Below, piece after piece: positions 44,185 to 54,457 of a stretch of DNA of 64,000 nucleotides (positions are counted from its first letter, which is position 1; every line of letters starts with the position of its first letter). The DNA comes from JALYRV01 sp036675475 (GTDB lineage Bacteria; Acidobacteriota; Vicinamibacteria; Vicinamibacterales; SCN-69-37), in assembly GCA_036675475.1 (NCBI GenBank), contig JAKFEY010000043.1, positions 1 to 64,000 of the forward strand, in the 5' to 3' direction. The notes beneath the pieces were generated by a model. The model was given only the letters and a program-made list of their open reading frames with translations, was not told the DNA's origin and made no database searches. The translations under genes and the position numbers were made by a program.

Positions 44185-44880
44185 TCACAGCCAGCGAATC
44201 AGCGCGGTGGCCAACAGTGCCGAGAGTGTGCCCATGGCAAGCGCCCTGAACCACCGTATCGGCCGCCCGCGCATGCGATCCCCGGTGGCTTCGCCGCTCG
44301 CGATGCCCGCGGCCAGGCCGAGCGGTCCGGTCCAGTCAGGCCCCAGCGTCAGCCACGTCACCAGCATCACGAGGGTCAAGACCATCAGCGAAAGGCCGAG
44401 CCTCACGAGGGATGGAGGCAGGCGGCCCGCGTCCTCCACGGCGCGATGGATCACCGACCCGAGCCGAAGCTGACGCGCGAACGCCTCTTCGAACAGTTCG
44501 ACCGGCGGCGTGGCGGCGTCGCGCGCGTGGCTGGCCCAGCCCTGTTCGCCGATGACGAACGGCGCCAGCGAGGGCTCGCCCTCGACGCGCGGCACGAGGT
44601 GGAAATGCAGGTGCGGCCTCTTGTCGCCGATGCGGACCACGTAATACCGCTCGGCGCCGCTCGCCTGCTCGGCGGCCCTGGCCGCTGACGCGACGAGCGC
44701 CATGAACGCGTCGGCTTCGACGGGTTTCAGATCGCTGAACGACGCCGCGTGTGCGGCGCTCACGACCATGATGTGGCCCGGCCGCACCGTTTCCTCGGGG
44801 ACGGCGATGATGCCCGCATCCGACCGGCGCAGCACGCGCGCCGCGCTGATCGGACAGATCCGGCAGAGGCTTTCAGCCAC
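44185..44880 (-). CDS. HIT-domain nucleotide hydrolase fused to a membrane C-terminus
   Basis: The 231-residue protein has an N-terminal HIT domain (about 1-120) with the histidine triad PHLHFHLVPR and an N-terminal Cys pair CRIC typical of zinc-containing HIT proteins. HIT enzymes hydrolyse nucleotide-phosphoramidates or dinucleoside polyphosphates. After about residue 160 there are two or three hydrophobic segments (LGLSLMVLTLVMLVTWLTLG and near GTLSALLATALIRWL), so the enzyme is tethered to the membrane. This fusion is unusual, since HIT proteins are normally soluble and about 110-150 residues long. It lies in an operon with a membrane protein and a GNAT gene. Confidence 0.82.
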   Translation of the reverse strand: MAESLCRICPISAARVLRRSDAGIIAVPEETVRPGHIMVVSAAHAASFSDLKPVEADAFMALVASAARAAEQASGAERYYVVRIGDKRPHLHFHLVPRVEGEPSLAPFVIGEQGWASHARDAATPPVELFEEAFARQLRLGSVIHRAVEDAGRLPPSLVRLGLSLMVLTLVMLVTWLTLGPDWTGPLGLAAGIASGEATGDRMRGRPIRWFRALAMGTLSALLATALIRWL

Positions 44881-44889
44881 CGGTGCCCG

Positions 44890-45453
44890 TCAGGCGGGCC
44901 ACAGCCAGCCGAACACGGCGCCCGTGATGAGCGCGTAGATCAGGCCATCGATCATCGACCTGATCGTCGCGCTCCACTTGCGGCGCCACCAGATGGACTC
45001 GTGCATCAGGCCGAGACCGTACGCGCCGAATGCGGTGAGGCCCGTCGTGTGCAGCACGGCATGGAAGCCTTCACCCGCATGCAGCAGCGGCGCGGCCACG
45101 GCAGCCGCCAGCACGCTGACGAGCACGCAGTAGACGAACCAGAGCGACAGTTCCCGGCCCATCGTCGGTGGAGCGCTGGGACCGACCGTGAGAAACGCGA
45201 CGGGGCCGCGCGTCATCTTTTCGACGAACGCGGGATCCTTCATGTCGGCCATGCCCGACGCCATGGGCATGGCGTAGTTGCCTGGCCGCAGCGCAAACGG
45301 CCGCAGGGCGTTCATGACGCCCTCTTCATCCGGCAGGCGATCGAGATCGCCCTTGTGCCAGGCAGCGATGACCATGTGAAGGACGGCGCTGGCGATGAAC
45401 ACGAGGACGGCCGCGACCAGGATTGGCACGGCGAGTGACGTCAGAGAAATCAT
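44890..45453 (-). CDS. Integral membrane protein of unknown function
   Basis: The 187-residue protein has about four transmembrane segments (near 7-30, 108-128, 133-153 and 165-185) and a soluble loop (about 32-100) with GDLDRLPDEEGVMNALRPF and NYAMPMASGMADMKDP. No motif is recognised. It is the first gene of a three-gene operon with the HIT-membrane and GNAT genes. A palindrome at 45492-45516, shared with the PA2779-like promoter, lies 39-63 bases upstream and is probably its operator. Confidence 0.7.
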   Translation of the reverse strand: MISLTSLAVPILVAAVLVFIASAVLHMVIAAWHKGDLDRLPDEEGVMNALRPFALRPGNYAMPMASGMADMKDPAFVEKMTRGPVAFLTVGPSAPPTMGRELSLWFVYCVLVSVLAAAVAAPLLHAGEGFHAVLHTTGLTAFGAYGLGLMHESIWWRRKWSATIRSMIDGLIYALITGAVFGWLWPA

Positions 45454-45491
45454 GGGAGCCTCCGGGGGAGTGCGCGCATCCTATGCGCCCG

Positions 45492-45515
45492 ACCGGGAAA
45501 ATTCAACCGGGTTGA

Positions 45516-45516
<1 letters not shown>
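45492..45516 (-). promoter_or_regulatory. Operator-like palindrome ATCAACC-C-GGTTGAA plus CCCGGT
   Basis: Read on the minus strand, ATCAACCCGGTTGAA (45516-45502) is followed after 4 bases by CCCGGT (45497-45492). This is the same layout as 34685-34709 on the plus strand. It ends 38 bases before the start codon of the membrane protein gene and overlaps the stop codon of the ABC-F gene. Confidence 0.55.
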
Positions 45517-47447
<1,931 letters not shown>

Positions 47448-47456
47448 AGCCGACCA

Positions 47457-48065
47457 TTATCGCCTGTCGGCGGCTTCCCTCGCGCGCTCGATGAGGTCGC
47501 GGAGCACTTCGACCGGCTGGACGCCAATCACGCCGAAGCGGCCGTTCGCGATGAAGGCCGGCACGCTGCCCACGTCCATCTGCTTCGCCAGCTCCTCATC
47601 GTCAATCACGGCCTGCTCGAACGCGCGCGAGACGAGCGCCGCGCGCAGCGCGTCGTGCGGCAGTCCCAGGGAGGCTGCAAGCGCCACCAGCACGTCGATG
47701 TCGCCGATGTCCTCGCCGCGTTCGAAGAACGCCGCGAGCAGACCGCTGTGGTACTCGTCGAAGCGCCCGATCGACCGCGCCCAGTGCGCGGCCTCATGGG
47801 CGCGGCGCGTGCGCGGCTGCACGGGCGGCAGCTTCATGCTGACGCCCAGCGTTTCGGCGAGCGGATAAACGGACGCGTCCCAGACGCGATGGAGATACTC
47901 GGCGTTCGGATCGAGCGCGGGCACCGTGTTCGGGCGCAGCTCGAACGAGCGCCAGATGACGTCGACGTCGGGCGCCTCGGCAAGCAGCGCGTGCAGGGCC
48001 GGCTCGCCCAGACGGCAGAAGGGACAGACGTAATCGGAGAAGACCTCGAGCGTGACGCGTGACAC
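47457..48065 (-). CDS. DsbA-family (FrnE-like) thiol oxidoreductase
   Basis: The 202-residue protein starts at GTG and has a thioredoxin fold with CPFC near the N-terminus (FSDYVCPFCRLGEPAL), a helical insert, and the cis-Pro loop VGSVPAFIANGRFGVIG. There is no signal peptide, which fits the cytoplasmic FrnE-like branch, often linked to disulfide or 2-hydroxychromene-like chemistry. It lies 9 bases upstream of the ABC-F gene on the same strand, so the two probably form an operon. Confidence 0.9.
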   Translation of the reverse strand: MSRVTLEVFSDYVCPFCRLGEPALHALLAEAPDVDVIWRSFELRPNTVPALDPNAEYLHRVWDASVYPLAETLGVSMKLPPVQPRTRRAHEAAHWARSIGRFDEYHSGLLAAFFERGEDIGDIDVLVALAASLGLPHDALRAALVSRAFEQAVIDDEELAKQMDVGSVPAFIANGRFGVIGVQPVEVLRDLIERAREAADRR

Positions 48066-48122
48066 ACCTCTGATCTTATCCCGACGACTGCGGAACGTAC
48101 GCGCCGCGGATCACGTCAATGC

Positions 48123-49373
48123 ATGCGAATGACCGCCGTTCGCAGCTCCATCCATCTCGCCTTCGAAACCCTTCGGCTCAACCCGTTGCGGACGACGCTG
48201 TCGACGCTGGGCATCGTCATGGGCGCCGCGTCGCTCGCCGCGGTGCTGGCGCTGGCTGACGGCAGCGAACGGCTCGCGCGCGAGTCCATCGAGCGCGAAG
48301 GACTCACGTCCATCGTGCTGCGGCCGCAGACCGATCGGCTCGTCGACGGCCTGCGCGTGCCGCAGACGAACTATCCGATGTTCACGCAGGCGGATGCGCA
48401 GCAGCTGGCCGAGGCGCTGGGCACGCGCGCGAGCGTGATGCTCGGCACGGAAGGCACCGGCACGATTGACGCGCCGGGCCAGCGGACGCGCGCCGTGCAC
48501 GTGATCGGGCGTTTCGGCATCAATCAGGCGCCGTCCGCGAGCGCGGCGGCCGACCTGGCGGCAGGCCGCGCGTTGAGCGAGGCGGAGCTCCGCGGCGACG
48601 CGCGCGTCGCGGTGATCAACGAGCGGCTGGCCACGGAACTCGACAGCATGGGCCTGACGGGCGGCAGCGTCGGCGAGACGCTGACGATCGGCCCCGTGGC
48701 CTTCACCGTCGCGGGCGTGCGCAAGTCACCGCGAACCGACACGATTTTCAGCGTCATCGTGCCGTTCGCGCATGCGGAAGCCGTGATGGTGCCATCGGCC
48801 GCGCCGCGTCCGCGCCTGATCGCCGTGACGGTGGCCGACATTCAGCAGGTACCGGCGCTCAAGACCGACGTGGACGCCTTCGCGGCGGCCCGGGCCGGGT
48901 GGGGCGACAAGGTGATCGTTGCGGCGCACGGGCCGCAGCGGCTCGAGCAGGCGGCGCGGGGCATCCTGATCTTCAAGATGCTGATGGGCGCTTTCACCGC
49001 CATCTCGCTGGTGGTCGGCGGCATCGGCATCATGAACGTGCTGCTGGCGTCGATCCTCGAGCGCACGCGCGAAATCGGCATCCGCAAGGCCGTCGGCGCC
49101 CGGCGCCGCGACGTGCTGCGGCAGTTTCTGGTCGAATCGATGACGATCTCCATCGCCGGAACCGGGGCGGGCGTGGCGCTGGGGTTGAGCGCCGCGTTCC
49201 TCACGACGGCGCTGATCCGCGCGAAGACGGGCGTGCCGATGCAGGCGGCGATCACGTTCGAGACGGTCGCGGTCACCGTGCTTGCGGCGGTGGGCGTGGG
49301 CCTGGCCGCGGGGGTCTATCCGGCGATGCGCGCGTCGCGGCTCACCACCATCGACGCCATCCAGCGCGAATAG
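48123..49373 (+). CDS. MacB-like ABC transporter permease without adjacent ATPase
   Basis: The 416-residue protein has the MacB/FtsX plan: N-terminal helix (about 18-42, LSTLGIVMGAASLAAVLAL), a periplasmic domain (about 50-275), and three C-terminal helices. The FtsX signature lies around GGIGIMNVLLASILERTREIG and IRKAVGARRRDVLRQFLVES. Such permeases usually pair with a MacB-type ATPase and a membrane-fusion protein, but neither gene is adjacent. It may work with an ATPase elsewhere or be an orphan paralog, which are frequent in Acidobacteriota. ATG 48129 is an alternative start. Confidence 0.88.
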   Translation: MRMTAVRSSIHLAFETLRLNPLRTTLSTLGIVMGAASLAAVLALADGSERLARESIEREGLTSIVLRPQTDRLVDGLRVPQTNYPMFTQADAQQLAEALGTRASVMLGTEGTGTIDAPGQRTRAVHVIGRFGINQAPSASAAADLAAGRALSEAELRGDARVAVINERLATELDSMGLTGGSVGETLTIGPVAFTVAGVRKSPRTDTIFSVIVPFAHAEAVMVPSAAPRPRLIAVTVADIQQVPALKTDVDAFAAARAGWGDKVIVAAHGPQRLEQAARGILIFKMLMGAFTAISLVVGGIGIMNVLLASILERTREIGIRKAVGARRRDVLRQFLVESMTISIAGTGAGVALGLSAAFLTTALIRAKTGVPMQAAITFETVAVTVLAAVGVGLAAGVYPAMRASRLTTIDAIQRE

Positions 49374-49375
49374 CG

Positions 49376-49960
49376 TCAGCGCTTGCGCGCGGCGTCGCCG
49401 CGGCGGATGGTGCCGCCCTGCACCACGCGCGCGTTGATGCCGCGCAGGCACAGTTCGCGTCCCAGCGGCGAGTTCACGAACGTCATCGCGTCGAGGCCGA
49501 AACGCTCGACGAACTTGCCGCAGCCGGTGTGCGGCTGCGGCGTGACTTCGATGACCGCCGATCCAATCGCGAGCTGCGTGCCGGGCGGCAGGTTCTTCTG
49601 ACTCAGGTCGAGATCCAGATACAGCTGATCGCCGGCGAGTTTCCACCGTGCCGGATCCTGCGCGACCAGCGCGATCAGCCGCGCGTTGATCACGTTGATC
49701 TGCATGTCGGGATGCGGCTGGGTCTTGTCGGCCATGCGCGAGCTGCCGCGGAAGCGCCAGGTGTCCCCCACCAGCCCCTCGACGGGGTCGAGCTGCGCCT
49801 CGTCGAGCACCTCGCGCTCGTTGACCCGCGGGCGCCTCACGATCAGCTGCAGCGCGCCGGCATCGGCCGGCGACCGCCGAATTTCATCGAGGCCGGCCTC
49901 GAGCTGCGCCGTCGTCAGGTGCGTGACAAGCATGTTCAGCTGCTGATGCATACTTCGCAT
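49376..49960 (-). CDS. MOSC domain protein
   Basis: The 194-residue protein (ATG 49960; ATG 49951 also possible) matches the MOSC fold. It has beta strands around NEREVLDEAQLDPVEGLVGD, QINVINARLIALV, and a late conserved Cys in TPQPHTGCGKFVERFG. MOSC domains carry sulfur on that Cys and serve molybdenum cofactor sulfuration or reduction of N-hydroxylated compounds; the substrate here is unknown. The start codon lies only 2 bases from the divergent membrane glycosyltransferase-like gene, so both transcripts probably lack a normal leader. Confidence 0.85.
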   Translation of the reverse strand: MRSMHQQLNMLVTHLTTAQLEAGLDEIRRSPADAGALQLIVRRPRVNEREVLDEAQLDPVEGLVGDTWRFRGSSRMADKTQPHPDMQINVINARLIALVAQDPARWKLAGDQLYLDLDLSQKNLPPGTQLAIGSAVIEVTPQPHTGCGKFVERFGLDAMTFVNSPLGRELCLRGINARVVQGGTIRRGDAARKR

Positions 49961-49962
49961 AC

Positions 49963-51390
49963 ATGCTATCTCAGGGCCGCGGGACGTCCGCCGGCGCAGG
50001 CCGCGGGGCGGCGTTCGCGACTATTGCCCTCGTCTTTGCCGCCTCGCGCGCCGCGGCGTATGCCGCCGGTGTGCGCTTCGATGTGTCACCGCTGACGTGG
50101 TACTGGCAGTACATCGACCCGCCGCTGCTCCAGGCGCGCCTGCTCGAAAGCGTGTTCTATTCGCACGCGCAACCGCCGCTCTTCAACATCCTGCTCGGCG
50201 TGACGCTCAAGCTGCCGGCAGGCGCGTTCAGCACCCTCATGCACGCGCAGTTTCTGGCGATGGGGCTGATCGCCGCATTCGGCCTTTTCCTGCTTCTCAC
50301 CAGCCTTCGCATACCGGCGCGAGCCAGCGTGGTGCTCACGTGCCTCTTCACGGTGCTGCCCGCCACGATCCTCTACGAGAACTGGCTGTTCTACGAATAC
50401 CTGACGATGACGCTGCTGGTGTGGATGGCGGTGGCGCTGCACCGCTTCGTGGCGCGGGCGTCGACCGCCGCCGGCGTCGCGTTTTTCGCGCTGGCCGCCG
50501 CGGCGATTTTCGCGCGATCGATTTTCCAGATTGTGTGGCTGGTGCCGATCGTCGCCGGGTTGGTGGCTGTCGTCAGCCCCCGGCTCGTGCGTCGGTGCGC
50601 GGCGGTGCCGCTGCTGCTGGTGGCGCTGCTGTACGCGAAGAACGGGCTGTTGTTTGGCGCGCCGGTCACGAGCTCGTGGCTGGGCATGAATCTGGCGCGC
50701 GGCACCGTCGTGCACCTGGACGAGCCGGCGCGTCAGGCGCTGGTCGCGAGCGGCGCGCTGCACCCGGTGGCCGCGCTTCCGCCGTTCTCGCCGCTCGACG
50801 CGTATGCCGCCGTGATGCCGCTGCCAGCCGCCTCGGGCATCGCGGTGCTCGATCGGGCCGTGAAGAGCGGCGGCAGCCCGAACTATCACGCGAAGGGCTA
50901 CCTGCCGGTGTCGCGGCACTACCTGGACGGCGCGCTGTGGACGATCCGCCACGAGCCGGGCCCGTATCTGCGCGTCGTGCGCGGCGCCGTCTGGCTGTTC
51001 TTCAACCCGTCGACGGACCATGCGCCCGTCGAGCGGAACCGGCAGCAGATGCGCGCGTACGACGAGCTCGTGACGCGCGCGGTCTACCTGCGGACGCCAT
51101 ACCTGTTGCGCCTCGGGGTGGGGATTCTGGCCGCGTACATCTTCGCGGGCGCTTATGCGCTCGTGGTGATGTGGCAGCTGGTCGTGGCACGGCGCCCCGC
51201 GACGCCCGAGGCGAGCACCGTGCTGTTCATGGCCTTCACGTGCCTGTACGTGTTCCTGGTGAGCACGCTGTTCGAGGCCGGCGAAAACCAGCGCATGCGC
51301 TTCGTGCTCGATCCGCTCACGCTTGCGCTGGTGGCCGCGGGCGCCACGCACCTGCGCAGGCGGGTCTGGGCCCCGGAGCCCAGGACCTAG
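49963..51390 (+). CDS. Polytopic membrane protein, GT-C glycosyltransferase-like
   Basis: The 475-residue protein has about ten or eleven transmembrane segments. An early periplasmic loop reads YWQYIDPPLLQARLLESVFY and is followed by SHAQPPLFNILLG, a pattern common in GT-C mannosyl/arabinosyl transferase-like proteins. A second large loop (about 250-345) carries RHYLDGALWTIRHEPGPYLR. If it is a GT-C enzyme it would move a sugar from a polyprenyl-phosphate donor on the outer face of the inner membrane. No acidic DxD-type site is certain, so the call is tentative. It is convergent with the asparaginase gene, with a 17-base gap. Confidence 0.7.
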   Translation: MLSQGRGTSAGAGRGAAFATIALVFAASRAAAYAAGVRFDVSPLTWYWQYIDPPLLQARLLESVFYSHAQPPLFNILLGVTLKLPAGAFSTLMHAQFLAMGLIAAFGLFLLLTSLRIPARASVVLTCLFTVLPATILYENWLFYEYLTMTLLVWMAVALHRFVARASTAAGVAFFALAAAAIFARSIFQIVWLVPIVAGLVAVVSPRLVRRCAAVPLLLVALLYAKNGLLFGAPVTSSWLGMNLARGTVVHLDEPARQALVASGALHPVAALPPFSPLDAYAAVMPLPAASGIAVLDRAVKSGGSPNYHAKGYLPVSRHYLDGALWTIRHEPGPYLRVVRGAVWLFFNPSTDHAPVERNRQQMRAYDELVTRAVYLRTPYLLRLGVGILAAYIFAGAYALVVMWQLVVARRPATPEASTVLFMAFTCLYVFLVSTLFEAGENQRMRFVLDPLTLALVAAGATHLRRRVWAPEPRT

Positions 51391-51407
51391 CGCCCAGGGC
51401 CCAGCGC

Positions 51408-52526
51408 CTACTCGGTATTCCCCGCCAGCAGCGGCTCGAGCCGCTCGAGGCGCGCGCCGTTTTCATCGCACACCGCAAACTGGCTGCGCTCGGTCGGCGC
51501 GTACATCGAGACGCCCGCGTGCCGCCCCTGTTTGTCGATGACGTAGAAGTTGACGTTGAAGTTGGGCTCGCCGCGCGCGTTGAGCAGCCGCTTCTCAATC
51601 GTGTTCGCCTTGATGCGGCGCAACGCTTCGAGGCCCGCATCCTTCGGATGCTTGCCCTGACGCATCTGCTCGACGATGAGAAACGAGGCGAGGCTGTAGA
51701 GATTCGCTTCTCCACGCCCGGTTGATCCGGCCGCGCCCACGTCTCCGTCGACGTACAGGCCCGCGCCAAGCACCGGCGAATCGCCGAGCCGGCCGGGGAT
51801 CTTCCACGCCAGCCCGCTCGTCGTCGTGACGCCGCAGATCTCGCCCTTCGCGTTGACGCCGTCGCAGTTGATGGTGCCATACACGTGCTGCTCGTCGACG
51901 AGGCCTTCGGCCACCATCTGGCGGATCACGTCGCGGTGCAGGGCCTCGCGCTTGATCGGATCGAGATAGTGGCCGGGGTCGGTGCGCCGCTTCCACTCGA
52001 GCCACGCCTTGCGCGAGGTGTCGGTGTTCAGGTCGTCTTCGATCTTGAAGCCCATGAGCCGCGCAAACTCCTGTGCGCCCTTGCCGACCAGCAGATGGTG
52101 ATCGGTCGTCTCCATCACCGCTTTCGCGACGAGCGACGGCGTGCGCACGCCCTCGAGCGCGCCGACGCCGCCGGCCCGCTTCTTCGGGCCGTGCATGCAG
52201 CACGAGTCGAGCTGCACGACGCCTTCGGCGTTGGGCAAGCCGCCGTAGCCGACGCTGGTGTCACCCGGGTCGAGCTCGCACAGGTTGACGCCCGCGATGA
52301 GCGAGTCGAGCACATCGTCGCCCTTGACGATCTTCTCGAAGGCGACCTCGACGCCCGTCTTCGACCCGCCGTTCTTGAAGCGGTGGCCGTTCGCCGAGGC
52401 GACCACGATGGGTTTCACACTTCGCTGAATCAGCATCTCCGGAGCCTTTGCCGAAAGGGGGCGCGCGGCCGCGGTGATGCCGGCCGCGGCGGTGGATGCG
52501 ATGAAGGTACGGCGATCAATGGCCAT
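51408..52526 (-). CDS. Exported glycosylasparaginase-type Ntn hydrolase
   Basis: From ATG 52526 the product has 372 residues and a twin-arginine-like signal (MAIDRRTFIASTAAAGI), so it may be exported folded. It matches N4-(beta-N-acetylglucosaminyl)-asparaginase/isoaspartyl peptidase proteins: NLCELDPGDTSVGYGGLPN, DSCCMHG, then the self-cleavage region VYGTINCDGVN with the nucleophile Thr. GVTTTSGLAWKIPGRLGDSP and GAGLYVDGDVGAAGSTGRGE follow. The residue before the Thr is Gly rather than the Asp of classic HDTIG. It begins 1 base after the stop of the creatininase gene, so the two amidohydrolases form an operon. Confidence 0.9.
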   Translation of the reverse strand: MAIDRRTFIASTAAAGITAAARPLSAKAPEMLIQRSVKPIVVASANGHRFKNGGSKTGVEVAFEKIVKGDDVLDSLIAGVNLCELDPGDTSVGYGGLPNAEGVVQLDSCCMHGPKKRAGGVGALEGVRTPSLVAKAVMETTDHHLLVGKGAQEFARLMGFKIEDDLNTDTSRKAWLEWKRRTDPGHYLDPIKREALHRDVIRQMVAEGLVDEQHVYGTINCDGVNAKGEICGVTTTSGLAWKIPGRLGDSPVLGAGLYVDGDVGAAGSTGRGEANLYSLASFLIVEQMRQGKHPKDAGLEALRRIKANTIEKRLLNARGEPNFNVNFYVIDKQGRHAGVSMYAPTERSQFAVCDENGARLERLEPLLAGNTE

Positions 52527-52527
52527 G

Positions 52528-53334
52528 TCAGACTCCTGCGAGGTTCCACTTGCGGATGATGTCTTCGATGAGCGAGGCGACGGTGTCGTTGACGCGATCG
52601 AAATAAACCTTCGCTTTCGCAGCATCGAACGTGGGATAGCCCTCGCCCGCTTTGTACAGCGTGATGGACGAGGGTGACGGATAGGCGCTGTACGTGCCGG
52701 CAGGCGCGTTCGGCGTCACCATGTCGGGCCCGGTATAGCGCTCGCGGTGCACCAGCGAAGGATCGATCGCCTGCATGAACGCCGTCTCGTTCTCGGCGGC
52801 GTGGCCGCCGTCGTAGCCGAAGGTCTTCACCGTGACATCGGTCGCGAGGCTCCACCAGTTGATCACCAGCGTGCGCACGCGCAGCTCGCGGCCGACGGCC
52901 TGCGCCACGTCGTTGAGCACGGCCGTCTGCGGCCCGCCGTGGCCGTTGAGCAGAATGATGTTGCGAAAGCCCTGGCGCGCGAGGCCCGTGAGCACGGCGC
53001 GCACGTAGGGGCGATACGCCTCTTCGGGAATCGTGAACGCGCCGGCGTACGCGTCCATGCCGCCCGTGATGCCGTACGGCACGACCGGCGCGATGAACGC
53101 GTTCAGGCGCGGCGCGATCGCTTTCGCGATGGCGGCCGGCGCCAGGATGTCGGCGCCGTTGGCGGTCACGCCGTGCGGCTCGAGCGTGCCGAGCGGCAGC
53201 AGCACCGTCTGCACCTTCGCGGGGACGGCTTCCTTGAACGCCATCCAGTTGATGCGGGCCAGGTCGCGCTCGATCGGCGCGGCCTGCGGCCGCGGCAGCG
53301 CCATCAGGGCGGCGAAGACAAGGGCCATCGGCAT
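52528..53334 (-). CDS. Exported creatininase-family amidohydrolase
   Basis: The 268-residue product has a short signal peptide (about 1-19) and the creatininase fold with metal ligands in LPLGTLEPHG (Glu, His), NGADILAP (Asp), LLNGHGGPQT (His) and DGGHAAENET (His, Glu). Family members open cyclic or linear amides such as creatinine or formamidopyrimidines. An exported form next to an exported asparaginase suggests breakdown of external amides (inference). The stop codon is 1 base from the asparaginase start. Confidence 0.87.
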   Translation of the reverse strand: MPMALVFAALMALPRPQAAPIERDLARINWMAFKEAVPAKVQTVLLPLGTLEPHGVTANGADILAPAAIAKAIAPRLNAFIAPVVPYGITGGMDAYAGAFTIPEEAYRPYVRAVLTGLARQGFRNIILLNGHGGPQTAVLNDVAQAVGRELRVRTLVINWWSLATDVTVKTFGYDGGHAAENETAFMQAIDPSLVHRERYTGPDMVTPNAPAGTYSAYPSPSSITLYKAGEGYPTFDAAKAKVYFDRVNDTVASLIEDIIRKWNLAGV

Positions 53335-53371
53335 GTTCAGCTCCGCGCGCAGTCTAACCCAGCGCCGCCGA

Positions 53372-54457
53372 ATGCTATACGATCAGTCGTTGTCTCGCGC
53401 GATTTCCCTCGACACCATCCGTGCCGCGATGCCCCGCGTCTACAGCGCGGCCGTGCGCACGCCCCTCATCAGGCTCGACGCGGTGAGCACGGCGCAGCCC
53501 GAAATCTGGCTCAAACTCGAAACCCTGCAGCCGATTGGCGCCTTCAAGATTCGCGGCGCCGCGAACGCAGTGGGACTGCTCATCGAACAAGGACGTCTCG
53601 GCGGGCAGCGAACGGAGCGGGGCGGAGGGGCCCCGACCACACGCCGAGTGACCGCCGAGGCGGGCCACGTCCCAGGCGGGGTGCAGGGGTCCCCGCCGAA
53701 TAATGAAGTCTGGACGGTGAGTGCGGGCAATGCCGCGCAGGGCGTCGCGTTGGCGGCGCGCAATGCCGGCATCAAGTGCTCCGTGCTCGTGATGGACACG
53801 GCTCCGCAGGCCAAGCTCGACGCCATCCGCCGGCTCGGCGCCGACATCGTGCAGGCGCCGTACGAAGAGTGCTGGCAGGCCGTCGAGACGCACAGCAGCC
53901 CGCGCATGCGCGGCCACTTCGTGCATCCGTTTGACGATGACGCGTTCATCAGCGGCAACGGGACGGCCGGGCTCGAAATCCTCGAAGACCTGCCCGGCGT
54001 CGACGCGGTGGTCGCGGCCGTCGGCGGCGGGGGCCTGCTCGCCGGCATTGGATGCGCGCTGCGCGCGCAGAAACCTGACGTGAAAATCTACGCGGCGGAG
54101 CCGGAGACCGCCGCGCCGCTCGACGCCTCGTTCAAGGCCAACGCGCCGGTGACCTTCGACGCGTGGAAGGCGTCGTTTGTCGACGGCGCCGGCGGCCGTT
54201 CCGTGCTGCCGTCGATGTGGCCGCTGCTGCGCAAGTACGTCGACGACACGATCGTCGTGACGCTCGACGAGACGGCCGCCGCCATGAAGCTGGCCGCGGC
54301 GCGCGCGCACATCATTGCCGAGGGCGCCGGCGCGTGTGCCATCGCCGCCGCACTGTCGAGCCGCGTGCGCGACGCCGGACATCGGCGTGTCGTCGCCGTC
54401 GTGTCCGGCGGTAACATCGACTTGACGCGGTTCGCCAAGCTCATCGGCGCCGCATGA
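53372..54457 (+). CDS. Threonine dehydratase/serine racemase-like PLP enzyme with in-frame insert
   Basis: This fold-type II PLP protein has PLP Lys59 in IGAFKIRGAANA, the SAGN loop VWTVSAGNAAQGVALAARNA, the phosphate-binding VAAVGGGGLLAGIG, and VVAVVSGGNIDL near the end. That fits biosynthetic/catabolic threonine dehydratase or serine racemase. Residues about 78-110, just before the SAGN strand, are absent from the family: they are encoded by a GC-rich palindromic repeat (53603-53700) that keeps the frame. A TATACG box at 53376-53381 suggests a leaderless TTG start at 53390 instead of ATG 53372. The stop overlaps the glucan phosphorylase start. Confidence 0.85.
   Translation: MLYDQSLSRAISLDTIRAAMPRVYSAAVRTPLIRLDAVSTAQPEIWLKLETLQPIGAFKIRGAANAVGLLIEQGRLGGQRTERGGGAPTTRRVTAEAGHVPGGVQGSPPNNEVWTVSAGNAAQGVALAARNAGIKCSVLVMDTAPQAKLDAIRRLGADIVQAPYEECWQAVETHSSPRMRGHFVHPFDDDAFISGNGTAGLEILEDLPGVDAVVAAVGGGGLLAGIGCALRAQKPDVKIYAAEPETAAPLDASFKANAPVTFDAWKASFVDGAGGRSVLPSMWPLLRKYVDDTIVVTLDETAAAMKLAAARAHIIAEGAGACAIAAALSSRVRDAGHRRVVAVVSGGNIDLTRFAKLIGAA
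53603..53700 (+). repeat. GC-rich palindromic element inserted in frame in the dehydratase gene
   Basis: Block 1 (53617-53635, GCGGGGCGGAGGGGCCCCG) and block 2 (53675-53700, GGCGGGGTGCAGGGGTCCCC then GCCGAA) match the elements at 12110-12220 and 19967-20035. The insert encodes about 33 Gly/Arg/Pro/Thr-rich residues between a helix and the SAGN strand of the PLP domain. Confidence 0.83.
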
